DNA of 34,888 nucleotides. Origin: an uncultured Eisenbergiella sp. Lineage in GTDB: Bacteria > Bacillota > Clostridia > Lachnospirales > Lachnospiraceae. Both the position numbers and the translations under genes were made by a program. The stretch is taken from contig CANQVD010000040.1 in assembly GCA_947627215.1 (NCBI GenBank), positions 1 to 34,888 of the forward strand, read 5' to 3'. A model generated the notes under the pieces. The model did no database searches and was not told the origin of the DNA. It saw only the letters and a program-made list of their open reading frames with translations. Positions within the stretch are counted from its first letter, which is position 1; the number at the start of each line of letters is the position of its first letter. Of this stretch, positions 25,096 to 32,924 are shown piece by piece.

Positions 25096-26724
25096 TTATA
25101 AACCATTTTCAAATACCAACACTGTAAAATTACCAATATAGAGTATATCCGTCATCCCCGAATAATGTTCCAGAATGGAATCTAACGTATCACAATAACT
25201 ATATACGGTGAATGGATTATATCTACCCAAATGATTCAGATTCTCCGTCACTATATAGGCACATTTTGCATTCTCCCCATGTTCACTTTTTACTTCCTCC
25301 GGAGAATGATACGCTCGTTTTGTTCCATCTCCTAACGCAGACAAACGTGAAGCCACCCAATATGTGGACAACACATGGCCATAGTCCGTCCAATCAATAT
25401 ACTCTCTTATCTCTTTTAAATCGGCCCCCCAATCATCCGGGGCCTGATAAGACCAAACATTTCCTGCGCTGCAAACACAGCATACGGCCATACAGATTCC
25501 TACCCATTTATAACTTACTGTCTTCAATATTTCTAACTTCATTACTTCAGGAAATCGAAACAGATTTCTGCACAATAAAACCGTCATTATCGATGTCATT
25601 CCTGCAAAATATCTCATAAATGGAGATGCGCCATAATCTGTAAAAAGAAAAATGAGGGAGAGCAAAAGATACGCCCATGCCAGAACCTCATCAACAAAAC
25701 CATACTGTATTCTGTCTTTTCGCCATATACTGCATTTTATAATATGAAATACAAATATATAACCAACCAGCAGCATACATAATCTAACAATATCTACAAC
25801 CGTATACAAACTTATTACTGGAGAACCATCAAGGTGAATATCAAATAAAATATAATTCAGCTCAATATAATTTCGGAAATGTTCTCCCAACATATCGATA
25901 GAGCTCCAGTTAGTCCCGCCACGAACGGCCCCATAAACTACTGCGCGTTCTCTCGTCCACCCTCCCGGTATTGCATCAAACGGCAGCACCCGGCTGACCA
26001 ACAAAAGCCCAAAAGCAAATACAAATACACCGCATACATATTTTTGCCATTCCGGTTTATACAGTATGCGTAAAACAGTTACAATCATTACCGGAATCAG
26101 AAATACCACCCACCAAATCAGATCCCTTTGCCATACTGCATACAGAACAGATGCCATACACATGATAAACCAGAATATTCTGTATTTTCCGGTACAAGAT
26201 AAGAATCTTGAAACTACCAAAAGGCAAATAAATGCCCAGATTCGTGCAGAATAGTGATAAATAAACGGCCACAAATATATCAAACTGCCCCCCCCACTAT
26301 CCTGAAATATTTGAGGATTAAGTAAGGCCGGAAACAGAACCACAGAAAACAAAGCTACCACAGGCAGAAGAAAAGCGCCTTTCTTTTTTCCCTTTTCAGA
26401 CAACGAAAAATACAAAACAAAACACATATTAATCGAATATAAAAAGGTGAAGTGCAATCTCGCGGCAAACTCAGTCATATTTCCCAAAACCGTTGCTGCC
26501 AACGCGCAAATTATATATATAAAATCAAAGTTATTATATTTTGCCCCATAATGCAGGGATGAGTACATTGCTTCGACCGTCATCAAATCTTCTGCGTTCA
26601 ATGGATACTGCAACAGCAGACCATAATGATAAACAGACGCTCCCACGATAAATCCCAGTAATGCTATTATCCATAAAATATTCGTATAGAAAGAATTCAT
26701 CCTCAAAGTAATTTTGCTCATCAT
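25096..26724 (-). CDS. Large multi-pass membrane protein, function unknown
   Basis: A 542-residue protein with about 11-12 hydrophobic segments and a C-terminal soluble tail of roughly 110 residues (from about 430, including DDWGADLKEIREYIDWTDYG). The first outward loop has YPLNAEDLMTVEAMYSSLHYG, with acidic residues where GT-C enzymes keep theirs, and another loop has QDSGGGSLIYLWPF. This layout resembles hypothetical membrane proteins in capsule loci that may be GT-C glycosyltransferases. Start ATG 26724 lies directly after AAGAGG, so the adjacent ATG at 26721 may be used instead. The DNA is AT-rich. Confidence 0.7.
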   Translation of the reverse strand: MMSKITLRMNSFYTNILWIIALLGFIVGASVYHYGLLLQYPLNAEDLMTVEAMYSSLHYGAKYNNFDFIYIICALAATVLGNMTEFAARLHFTFLYSINMCFVLYFSLSEKGKKKGAFLLPVVALFSVVLFPALLNPQIFQDSGGGSLIYLWPFIYHYSARIWAFICLLVVSRFLSCTGKYRIFWFIMCMASVLYAVWQRDLIWWVVFLIPVMIVTVLRILYKPEWQKYVCGVFVFAFGLLLVSRVLPFDAIPGGWTRERAVVYGAVRGGTNWSSIDMLGEHFRNYIELNYILFDIHLDGSPVISLYTVVDIVRLCMLLVGYIFVFHIIKCSIWRKDRIQYGFVDEVLAWAYLLLSLIFLFTDYGASPFMRYFAGMTSIMTVLLCRNLFRFPEVMKLEILKTVSYKWVGICMAVCCVCSAGNVWSYQAPDDWGADLKEIREYIDWTDYGHVLSTYWVASRLSALGDGTKRAYHSPEEVKSEHGENAKCAYIVTENLNHLGRYNPFTVYSYCDTLDSILEHYSGMTDILYIGNFTVLVFENGL

Positions 26725-26770
26725 CCTCTTTATGTTTCCTTTTATTTCGAATTTTGGCGATGGCTCTGTC

Positions 26771-28729
26771 TCATTTTAATCCAAATTCGCTCACGGTCTT
26801 TCGATAAGCGACCGCATTCCCCAGATCAAATGATTTCCCTTCTGGCAAAAATGCCATTATTCCCTGCTTTTCACATACATATTCCAATGCCTCCGTCAAT
26901 CCTATTTCCCCCTTTGCATCCACGATATTATTTTGTACGGCCTCATCCAGCCGATCAAACACCGCCTCTGTAATGACATAAGCCCCAAAAGCGGCATAGT
27001 AATTCTCTCTGCACTTTTTAGAGGATACACACAAAAAATCCTGCGCCATATTTCGATTGGGCTTTTCCTCGATTCGCACCACTTTGAGTACCGTCTCTTC
27101 TTTATTTTCCCATATACCGCTGAAAATACCGTAATTCGTGACCTCCGACAACGTTATCTTCTGCAGGGCTACCATGCTTTGCCCATATTGCTCATAAGCG
27201 TCTAAAAGCTGTCTTGTACAGGGAACTCCTGTATCGCTTTGATAAATAGTGTCCCCAAGCAACAGCAAAACCGGTTCACCATCGGCAAAATCTCTCGCCT
27301 GATATACCGCATGTCCAAATCCTTTTTGTTCATCCTGATAAACGAATTGCAGTTTCTGCGCGATCCTCCTGATCTTCTTTTCATATTGTTTCATATTTTC
27401 CGGTAATTTCTCATAATGTTCCTCCGGCAACTGCTGAAAGAAAAACGATTCATAATATGCCTGTTCCTGTCGATTCAGAATCAGGCAGATTTCCTCAATT
27501 TCCACCGCATCCAGTTCCTCCAGCAGAACCAGAATCCCCGGCTTCACAAGACCATCTCTGTCAACAACCGGACAGAACTCCTTTTTTACTCCTCTCGTTT
27601 CAGGATACAATCTCGTTCCAAATCCTGCCACTGGAATAACCGCCTTGCGGACGCTCCGATTCGGCTTAAGTGTAAGCGAATAAGCGGTCATCCCCCGCAC
27701 ATTCCGAAGATAATCCATTAATCTGCGCTGAGACAGTTCATCCTTTGCTAAAAGCTGTACCGTTCCATCTCCCTGTGACCCAACACCCTTTGCGCCATAT
27801 ATGAATTCTTTGACCCTCTCATCTGTCAAAACAGAATGCAGCACCGGCGCCGTCAATTCTTCCGGACACATAGGCGCTACTTTCTCATCGAATAGTGCCT
27901 GGGCCTCCTCCATTAGCGCTCCAAGCCTCCGCGCATCCCCAGATGCTATATACTCGATCGCTCTTTCCGTGATTCTCTGGTTATCAACTCCCAGGGCATC
28001 ATGCAGCTCCCTTTCCATATCATTTCCAGCAAACGGATATGCCCGATTCAGATCCGCCAGAATCTTCACCGTATCCTTCCCAGCCATCAAATCTGCAAAC
28101 ACATAATATAGCGGCTTTTTTACGGAAATTCGCTCCACATCCAATTCATTTCCGTCAAAGATCATGGATACCGGATTCACGCCAAAAGCACATGCCTGGT
28201 CCAGCCGTCCGCAGCGCGAAGGGGTCCTCTGCTCCCCCCAATATGCGATGTTCATCACTCCCAACGTATTCAAATGAAGTTCATATAGCAGGTTAAACGC
28301 TTTCGTGACCATCACACAAATAGCGGCGGAAGAAGAGAGTCCGCTTTTCATCGGCAAATCCATCTTCGTAATGTCCAAATGAAGTCCGCCGACATGATAC
28401 CATTCGCATATATAAGAAGCCACTCCGGCAACATAGGAAAAGAAGCCGCCCTCCTTCGCGGTGGCTTTCAGCTTTCCAATATCCATTTCACAGGAAAAAG
28501 ACGCCCCCTTATACTCCGGCAATTCGCTGGATACGGAGAAAGCCTCGTCTTTTCGCGCCACACCGTATATTCCCTGCTCTATCCCTGTCACGATCGCACG
28601 CCCAGGAATAATTGCCGCATTCATATTCCTGTTCAGACCGGCCCAGTCACTATGCTCTCCAAAAAGACACAGCCTTCCCGGCACAAAAAGCTCTATTTCC
28701 GTTTCTGTTCCCTGCTTTTTTTTATTCAT
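26771..28729 (-). CDS. Fused GHMP sugar kinase and sugar-1-phosphate nucleotidyltransferase
   Basis: A 652-residue bifunctional protein. Residues 12-355 are a GHMP kinase: PGRLCLFGEHSDWAG (17-31, compare the GEHTD of galactokinase), LPMKSGLSSSAAICVM (125-140, the ATP-binding loop) and GAKGVGSQGDGTVQLL (312-327). Residues 360-652 are a GalU/RmlA-type nucleotidyltransferase: KAVIPVAGFGTRLYPETRGVKKE (362-384, with the G-T-R and Lys), LLLLGDTIYQS (488-498), VVRIEEKP (550-557) and a final KSFDLGNAVAYRK resembling GalU. The obvious reading is phosphorylation of a free sugar at C1 and its activation, probably with UTP, i.e. a salvage enzyme. The bifunctional FKP enzyme of Bacteroides has the two activities in the opposite order. 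Sugar identity is unknown. ATG 28729. Confidence 0.9.
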   Translation of the reverse strand: MNKKKQGTETEIELFVPGRLCLFGEHSDWAGLNRNMNAAIIPGRAIVTGIEQGIYGVARKDEAFSVSSELPEYKGASFSCEMDIGKLKATAKEGGFFSYVAGVASYICEWYHVGGLHLDITKMDLPMKSGLSSSAAICVMVTKAFNLLYELHLNTLGVMNIAYWGEQRTPSRCGRLDQACAFGVNPVSMIFDGNELDVERISVKKPLYYVFADLMAGKDTVKILADLNRAYPFAGNDMERELHDALGVDNQRITERAIEYIASGDARRLGALMEEAQALFDEKVAPMCPEELTAPVLHSVLTDERVKEFIYGAKGVGSQGDGTVQLLAKDELSQRRLMDYLRNVRGMTAYSLTLKPNRSVRKAVIPVAGFGTRLYPETRGVKKEFCPVVDRDGLVKPGILVLLEELDAVEIEEICLILNRQEQAYYESFFFQQLPEEHYEKLPENMKQYEKKIRRIAQKLQFVYQDEQKGFGHAVYQARDFADGEPVLLLLGDTIYQSDTGVPCTRQLLDAYEQYGQSMVALQKITLSEVTNYGIFSGIWENKEETVLKVVRIEEKPNRNMAQDFLCVSSKKCRENYYAAFGAYVITEAVFDRLDEAVQNNIVDAKGEIGLTEALEYVCEKQGIMAFLPEGKSFDLGNAVAYRKTVSEFGLK

Positions 28730-28739
28730 CTCTTATCCC

Positions 28740-29168
28740 TCATTTGCGAATCAATTTCTCCTGCTGCCATTTGACCATTCTGCGATACCCTACAAAATAT
28801 CCCAGATGATTCAAATTATTACCGATCTGATCCAAAAACAAATGCAGAGTATATCCCACCGCGATCCCCCGCAATTCGCCGCTCTTTCGCAACCGGTCGT
28901 TCAATAATATCATACTCCACAATATTATTGCAGCCTCCCATGAATGAAAAATGACCTTCACCGTGCCTTTTGTATTAAAATAACTTCCCGAGGCAAACTC
29001 GTTCCAGTCCCATTTTCCTTTACAATAGGATGCATATTCTATCAGATGATCCATGTCGACCAACACTCCAGCGGCCATGCATGCGACCGGCATTTTAAGA
29101 TTTCGGAAATGAATGTACAAAACTCCCGCCGCGGCAGCACTATAAGCCAAATGCCTGAAAGGTCCCAT
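28740..29168 (-). CDS. Small membrane protein, YdjM-like (metal-dependent hydrolase fold)
   Basis: A 142-residue protein with three to four hydrophobic segments. AAGVLVDMDHLIEYASY, VIFHSWEAAIILW and AVGYTLHLFLDQIGNN contain Asp/His pairs (D-x-D-H, H-S, H-x-x-x-D) spaced as in the YdjM/DUF457 family of predicted membrane-bound metal-dependent hydrolases. Its substrate is unknown; here it could process a lipid carrier or lipid-linked sugar. ATG 29168 has GAGGAG 6-11 bases upstream. It sits 10 bases before the kinase-nucleotidyltransferase and 9 bases after the GT2. Confidence 0.6.
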   Translation of the reverse strand: MGPFRHLAYSAAAAGVLYIHFRNLKMPVACMAAGVLVDMDHLIEYASYCKGKWDWNEFASGSYFNTKGTVKVIFHSWEAAIILWSMILLNDRLRKSGELRGIAVGYTLHLFLDQIGNNLNHLGYFVGYRRMVKWQQEKLIRK

Positions 29169-29177
29169 CGTCTCTCC

Positions 29178-30200
29178 TCACTGCTTCCAGTTATCACGGT
29201 TCGCCTGTTCCTTTTTAAACAAACCGGAAATCACCCCAACCCCATATACCCAAAGTGTCACCCAGCACGCCACAATATGGTAAGCCCACGCCCGCAGATC
29301 CCGTTTTCTCGCATAACCGATCCCCGCCTGTATCAGAAGGGGAAAAACGGTGATACAATATAGTACAAATTTCAGGATCCTCGTTTTATGAATTCTGTTC
29401 CAGGGATATTTTCTCCCCTTCGCATCGCTGAAATATAGAAAATCCCGGATCCGTCGATTCTGTTTTCGATAAAACGTCTTCGTATCCGGACAAAAAAGAT
29501 GGATAATTCCGGTTTTTACCTTTGCAACACGCAGTTGGGAATTGTTCCGGAACAATTCCCATAAAATATCAATATCAAAGAGATAATCCCCTTCAAAATT
29601 ATCCAGCAGTTCTTTTCGACGTATCAAAAAACCGTTGGCCCCAATCGTCGGTATCATATTTTCATAAAACCGGACAGAAAGATACTCCCCTTTATCAAGT
29701 TCTTCCCGTTTTACTTCCGTCCATTTTCCAGTCACCATACAATATCGGTCATAATTACCCGCGAACATACAAAGAGGATCATTCATTCCAATCAGGGCAC
29801 AATACCGATTAATCACACTATCCGATTTTCTCCAAGTATACATTATCGGTTCAGATGCGACAATAACTTTCTCCTCAAACGGCCCGCACATCCGGCTCAG
29901 CCAATGCGCATCCGGCATAATATTATCCGAATCCAGCAGGCAGACCATATCCCCCTTCGCCCACCGTACCCCCACCGCTTTCCCTGCCTCCGCCGTCCGC
30001 AGCGGATTAGGATACACGTTGATCGATATATCCTGTTCCTCTCTATATTGTTCTATCCGCTGCACGGTTCCGTCCGTGGAACCGCCATCAGCAAAAATCA
30101 ATTCCAACCTGTCATGCGGGTAATCCTGCTGAAGAATCGCCGACATATATTCCTCTAAGGTTCGCATGGAATTAAATGTCGGCGTTACAATTGAAATCAT
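29178..30200 (-). CDS. Glycosyltransferase family 2, membrane-attached
   Basis: A 340-residue GT2: MISIVTPTFNSMRTLEEYM at the N-terminus, LIFADGGSTDGT with the nucleotide-binding Asp, then CLLDSDNIMP as the metal-binding motif, and FLIRRKELL in the acceptor region. Two hydrophobic segments near the C-terminus (FVLYCITVFPLLIQAGIG and HIVACWVTLWVYGVGVI) should hold it to the membrane. I chose ATG 30200 because it overlaps the upstream stop as ATGA, like other genes here; ATG 30209 gives three more residues. Donor and acceptor unknown. Confidence 0.88.
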   Translation of the reverse strand: MISIVTPTFNSMRTLEEYMSAILQQDYPHDRLELIFADGGSTDGTVQRIEQYREEQDISINVYPNPLRTAEAGKAVGVRWAKGDMVCLLDSDNIMPDAHWLSRMCGPFEEKVIVASEPIMYTWRKSDSVINRYCALIGMNDPLCMFAGNYDRYCMVTGKWTEVKREELDKGEYLSVRFYENMIPTIGANGFLIRRKELLDNFEGDYLFDIDILWELFRNNSQLRVAKVKTGIIHLFCPDTKTFYRKQNRRIRDFLYFSDAKGRKYPWNRIHKTRILKFVLYCITVFPLLIQAGIGYARKRDLRAWAYHIVACWVTLWVYGVGVISGLFKKEQANRDNWKQ

Positions 30201-31198
30201 GAATTGCATCTCTTTCGTTTAAATACCCCCTTTAATTTTTCCATAACTCTCAAATGGCTCATGAGGTAAAAGTTCCACGCCAAAAAAACCGTTGCGAATA
30301 TACAAACTATGTTCAACCAAAAATCAGAGAAATACTGCCTGAAAATATCAATTATCATTCCATGAAGCAAGAATATATACAAACTGAGTTTACCAAGATA
30401 TGACATAACTTTGTTTTTCAGGCTTACTCGCGTCGACAGTGTCAAAAACAGCAGGACCGCAAATATTGAAATCAAAACACGCAAAAGATACATCTCCACG
30501 CTTTCCTGTTCCGGAGTATGTATTTGCAAATAAACAATTCCACAAATAAATGAGCCCGGAATACATATTCCACAGAGCCGTCTGATATTTTGGGCAAGAA
30601 AGTTCTGCAGCGGTTTTCTAAACACAGCCGCAAGACTTCCATAAACAAACCCCCACGACTGTGCCGGCCATCCAAAATATTCATTGGGATAAATACGCAT
30701 AAGGACTGCATATAACACCCAAAATACAGCCACGATATATGCGCCATACCCCCCCCCAAAGGAATATGCCAGAAAAAAAACAATATAAGACAGCAACAGA
30801 CAATTAAACCACAAAATCCCGCCGGAAAACATATTTTCCGTTAAAACAAATTTCATAAACAGCACAATTCCATACAGTATCACTAATCTGAGAATCCGAA
30901 ATGGAATTCCTTTAATATATGACCTGTCCGCATTGCTTCTTACCGTAAGCCCATACGCAGAGAAAAAAGAAAACAATGTGACTATGGAAAAAGCCGAAGC
31001 CCCCCAGAGACAATTCAGCCACACGCTGGAAACCGGGACATGAAATAACAGAATTATGATACTAAAATAGCCCTTTAATGCTCGGACGCACTCATTATTC
31101 AGGAAACAGGAAGCGTCCTTACATATATGCAGGCTTTTCAATAACCAGACGACTATTAATCCCTGCAATATGATAGCCCCCCAGAAACTAAAATTCAC
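30197..31198 (-). CDS. Acyltransferase 3 family membrane protein
   Basis: A 333-residue multi-pass protein with about 10 helices. ALKGYFSIIILLFHVPV (about 39-55) carries the conserved His of the acyltransferase-3 family, and the later YLGKLSLYIFLLHGMIIDI segment matches the family's last helices (S-x-x-x-Y-x-x-H). Such proteins O-acetylate or otherwise acylate surface glycans, usually with acetyl-CoA as donor. The start is GTG 31198, with GGAGG about 9 bases upstream, overlapping the GT2 upstream by 11 bases. The likely role is acetylation of the polysaccharide or its lipid-linked precursor. Confidence 0.82.
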   Translation of the reverse strand: MNFSFWGAIILQGLIVVWLLKSLHICKDASCFLNNECVRALKGYFSIIILLFHVPVSSVWLNCLWGASAFSIVTLFSFFSAYGLTVRSNADRSYIKGIPFRILRLVILYGIVLFMKFVLTENMFSGGILWFNCLLLSYIVFFLAYSFGGGYGAYIVAVFWVLYAVLMRIYPNEYFGWPAQSWGFVYGSLAAVFRKPLQNFLAQNIRRLCGICIPGSFICGIVYLQIHTPEQESVEMYLLRVLISIFAVLLFLTLSTRVSLKNKVMSYLGKLSLYIFLLHGMIIDIFRQYFSDFWLNIVCIFATVFLAWNFYLMSHLRVMEKLKGVFKRKRCNS

Positions 31199-32153
31199 GC
31201 GGATTATCCTCCATTTTTATATTTGTTTCCTTCACAATATATATCGGACGCCGTTTTACTTCCATATAAATTCTCGCCAAATACTCACCAATTACTCCCA
31301 ATATAGTAATAATAGCTCCTCCCAGAAACAGCAATAACAGCACGACGGTAGCCCTTCCGGTACTCAGTTCGGGATGCCTCCAAACACTTATCGCGGTATA
31401 CATCGCATAACAAAAAGCCCCTAATACAATAAATACTCCCATCCATATTACCATTCTCAGCGGAGTCGTCGAAAAGGCAACAATTCCGCTGCACGCATAA
31501 TTAAACAATCCCAACAATGACCACTTAGACTTTCCGGCAATCCGGGAAACATTTTCATAAGGAACCCATTTGGTTCGAAAGCCTACCCAGGCATAAATCC
31601 CTTTTGTAAAGCGCTCTCTTTCGGATAATGACAATATCGCATTCACCATCTGCCGGGTCATCATACGAAAATCCGTACTCCCCGGCACCAATCCCAAAGC
31701 AGTAACCCTATTGATTGCATAGTAAAAAGCCTTCGAGAAAAAACTCTTAACTATAGGTTCCCCTTTTCTGTTTGTTCTTCTGGCCGCACAACTGTCATAA
31801 CCTTCTTCTTCAATGGCCCTGATCATTTCCGGCAGCAATTCCGGCGGATGCTGTAAATCCGCATCCATCACCACCACCAACTCCCCTGTACTCTGCTGCA
31901 GGCCCACATATATCGCCGATTCTTTTCCAAAATTTCTAGAAAACGACAAATAGGATATTCGTTTATCATCCGCGGCTTCAGCCAGCATCTTAATCTTTGC
32001 CAGAGTATGGTCAACGCTTCCATCATCAACAAAAAAGAGTTTATAAGCGTATTGCGGCAAAAATTTTTTAAATATCTCAACAATTTTAGAATAAAACAAC
32101 TCGACACATTCCTCTTCATTATAGCAGGGAACGATAATCTCTACAGTCTTCAT
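31188..32153 (-). CDS. GtrB/DPM1-like undecaprenyl-phosphate glycosyltransferase (GT2)
   Basis: A 321-residue GT2 with two C-terminal helices (about 230-250 and 265-285). VEIIVPCYNEEECV, FVDDGSVDHT, FSRNFGKESAIYVGL and MDADLQHPPELLPEMI are diagnostic of the DPM1/GtrB branch, and GEYLARIYMEVKRRPIYIV is the usual C-terminus. It moves a sugar (glucose, GlcNAc, Ara4N or similar) from a nucleotide to undecaprenyl phosphate, for use outside the cell by GT-C enzymes. I chose ATG 32153 because AGGAT lies 8 bases upstream; ATG 32165 has no ribosome site. It is the first intact gene of the operon as seen in this window. Confidence 0.92.
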   Translation of the reverse strand: MKTVEIIVPCYNEEECVELFYSKIVEIFKKFLPQYAYKLFFVDDGSVDHTLAKIKMLAEAADDKRISYLSFSRNFGKESAIYVGLQQSTGELVVVMDADLQHPPELLPEMIRAIEEEGYDSCAARRTNRKGEPIVKSFFSKAFYYAINRVTALGLVPGSTDFRMMTRQMVNAILSLSERERFTKGIYAWVGFRTKWVPYENVSRIAGKSKWSLLGLFNYACSGIVAFSTTPLRMVIWMGVFIVLGAFCYAMYTAISVWRHPELSTGRATVVLLLLFLGGAIITILGVIGEYLARIYMEVKRRPIYIVKETNIKMEDNPREF

Positions 32154-32248
32154 ATTTATCCTCATTGATACCGGGCAAACAATTCATTATGACAGAAACA
32201 CGGAAACACCTTTCCGGCATAGGAACTATCCTAATTGCAGGCCGCTTT

Positions 32249-32499
32249 TTATTTCCTTTGGTTATCAAATGTAATCCTCATGATACCTCTTCTATAATAT
32301 GGCTTTTTGCTGGAAAAACCTGCCAGCTTCATAATATAACCATAGGCATATTCTAACTTATAATCGTAACGTTTAATAAAGCGTAGTATTCTTTCTATCT
32401 AACGTTGTATTTTTTTGTCGTTAGATCAGAGACATATTCTTTAATCATTTTAACTTTATCTCTATAAGGATAAAAAGTCAATGACAAAGCTTCTAATTA
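32249..32499 (-). pseudogene. Possible C-terminal remnant of a disrupted gene
   Basis: On the minus strand two adjacent frames read like protein: from about 32499 to about 32410 LTFYPYRDKVKMIKEYVSDL... ending at a TAG, and then, in a second frame, IERILRFIKRYDYKLEYAYG, MKLAGFSSKKPYYRRGIM and RITFDNQRK, ending TAA at 32249. A run of seven A lies at the switch point. It is immediately upstream of the GtrB-like gene and ends where the transposon patch begins, as expected for an operon gene broken by insertion. I recognise no family; chance is possible. Confidence 0.35.
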
Positions 32500-32502
32500 T
32501 TA

Positions 32503-32523
32503 ACCCCCATTTCAAATGGGGGT
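32503..32523. repeat. Perfect hairpin, possible IS200/IS605 end or terminator
   Basis: ACCCCCATT and AATGGGGGT pair perfectly around a 3-base loop, flanked by AT-rich DNA (TTATTA on the left, AATTTTA on the right). The setting TATTA-hairpin-TAATNTTA recurs at the hairpin 34257-34276 next to tnpA, so this may be the end of a related element. A terminator is the alternative, as the trailing tract is T-containing but not a clean T run. Confidence 0.5.
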
Positions 32524-32669
32524 AATTTTAACCTCTCCGGAATATGTTGCTGATGCCGCTAAAGAGGGCTCGCAGTCATCATATTACTGTCTGCCTCCCA
32601 TGGAAAGCTCGTTTACTTTATCCCATCTTCTAATTTGTCGTATTCTTCCTTCTACAATAAGATTGTGGT

Positions 32670-32702
32670 GGTTAGATACCTAACAGCCAGTTAGGACTAA
32701 CC
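32670..32702 (+). repeat. Nested double hairpin upstream of IS110 transposase
   Basis: GGTTAG (32670-32675) pairs with CTAACC (32697-32702), and inside it CCTAAC (32679-32684) pairs with GTTAGG (32690-32695) around AGCCA. Two perfect 6-bp stems stacked with small internal loops make this a strong structured element 19 bases before a TATAAT box. Possible RNA or DNA recognition structure of the IS110 end. Confidence 0.65.
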
Positions 32703-32720
32703 GTTTCATTGCTTAAGCTG

Positions 32721-32726
32721 TATAAT
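32721..32726 (+). promoter_or_regulatory. Candidate -10 box of an IS110 promoter
   Basis: A perfect TATAAT at 32721-32726, preceded by TG directly adjacent. No good -35 element lies 16-18 bases upstream (the sequence there belongs to the nested hairpin). It would drive the structured leader and then the transposase. Confidence 0.4.
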
Positions 32727-32924
32727 GGGGGGCATTGGTGTGACGGTTTCCTCCTTGGACCATCTGGTGTCCGTAGAACAGCCTGTCAGCCAGCCTTCCA
32801 TTTGCAGCCGTTCGATTTATGCAGGTTGGACTGCCTCTCGCATGTCCGCGTAATACCCCAGGAGATTGAATCGGCAATAGATAACCGCTGGTACCATGCA
32901 ATTCTCTCTTTCGGAGGTACGACC
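32727..32924 (+). ncRNA. Candidate IS110 bridge RNA region
   Basis: About 200 bases between the TATAAT box and the transposase start (ATG 32925, GGAGG at 32913-32917) lack a convincing gene, though the frame happens to be open. Short hairpins can be drawn (for example GGAC...GTCC near 32757-32774). IS110-family recombinases use a bridge RNA encoded in the noncoding end, and in the IS110 group this end is upstream of the gene, so this is the place to look. The two guide loops were not identified by me. Confidence 0.35.

Noticed and set aside
32709-32924. 72-codon N-terminal extension of the IS110 transposase
   Set aside because: The extension has no family similarity, and the ATG at 32925 has a good ribosome site and yields the standard N-terminus with D8 in place.
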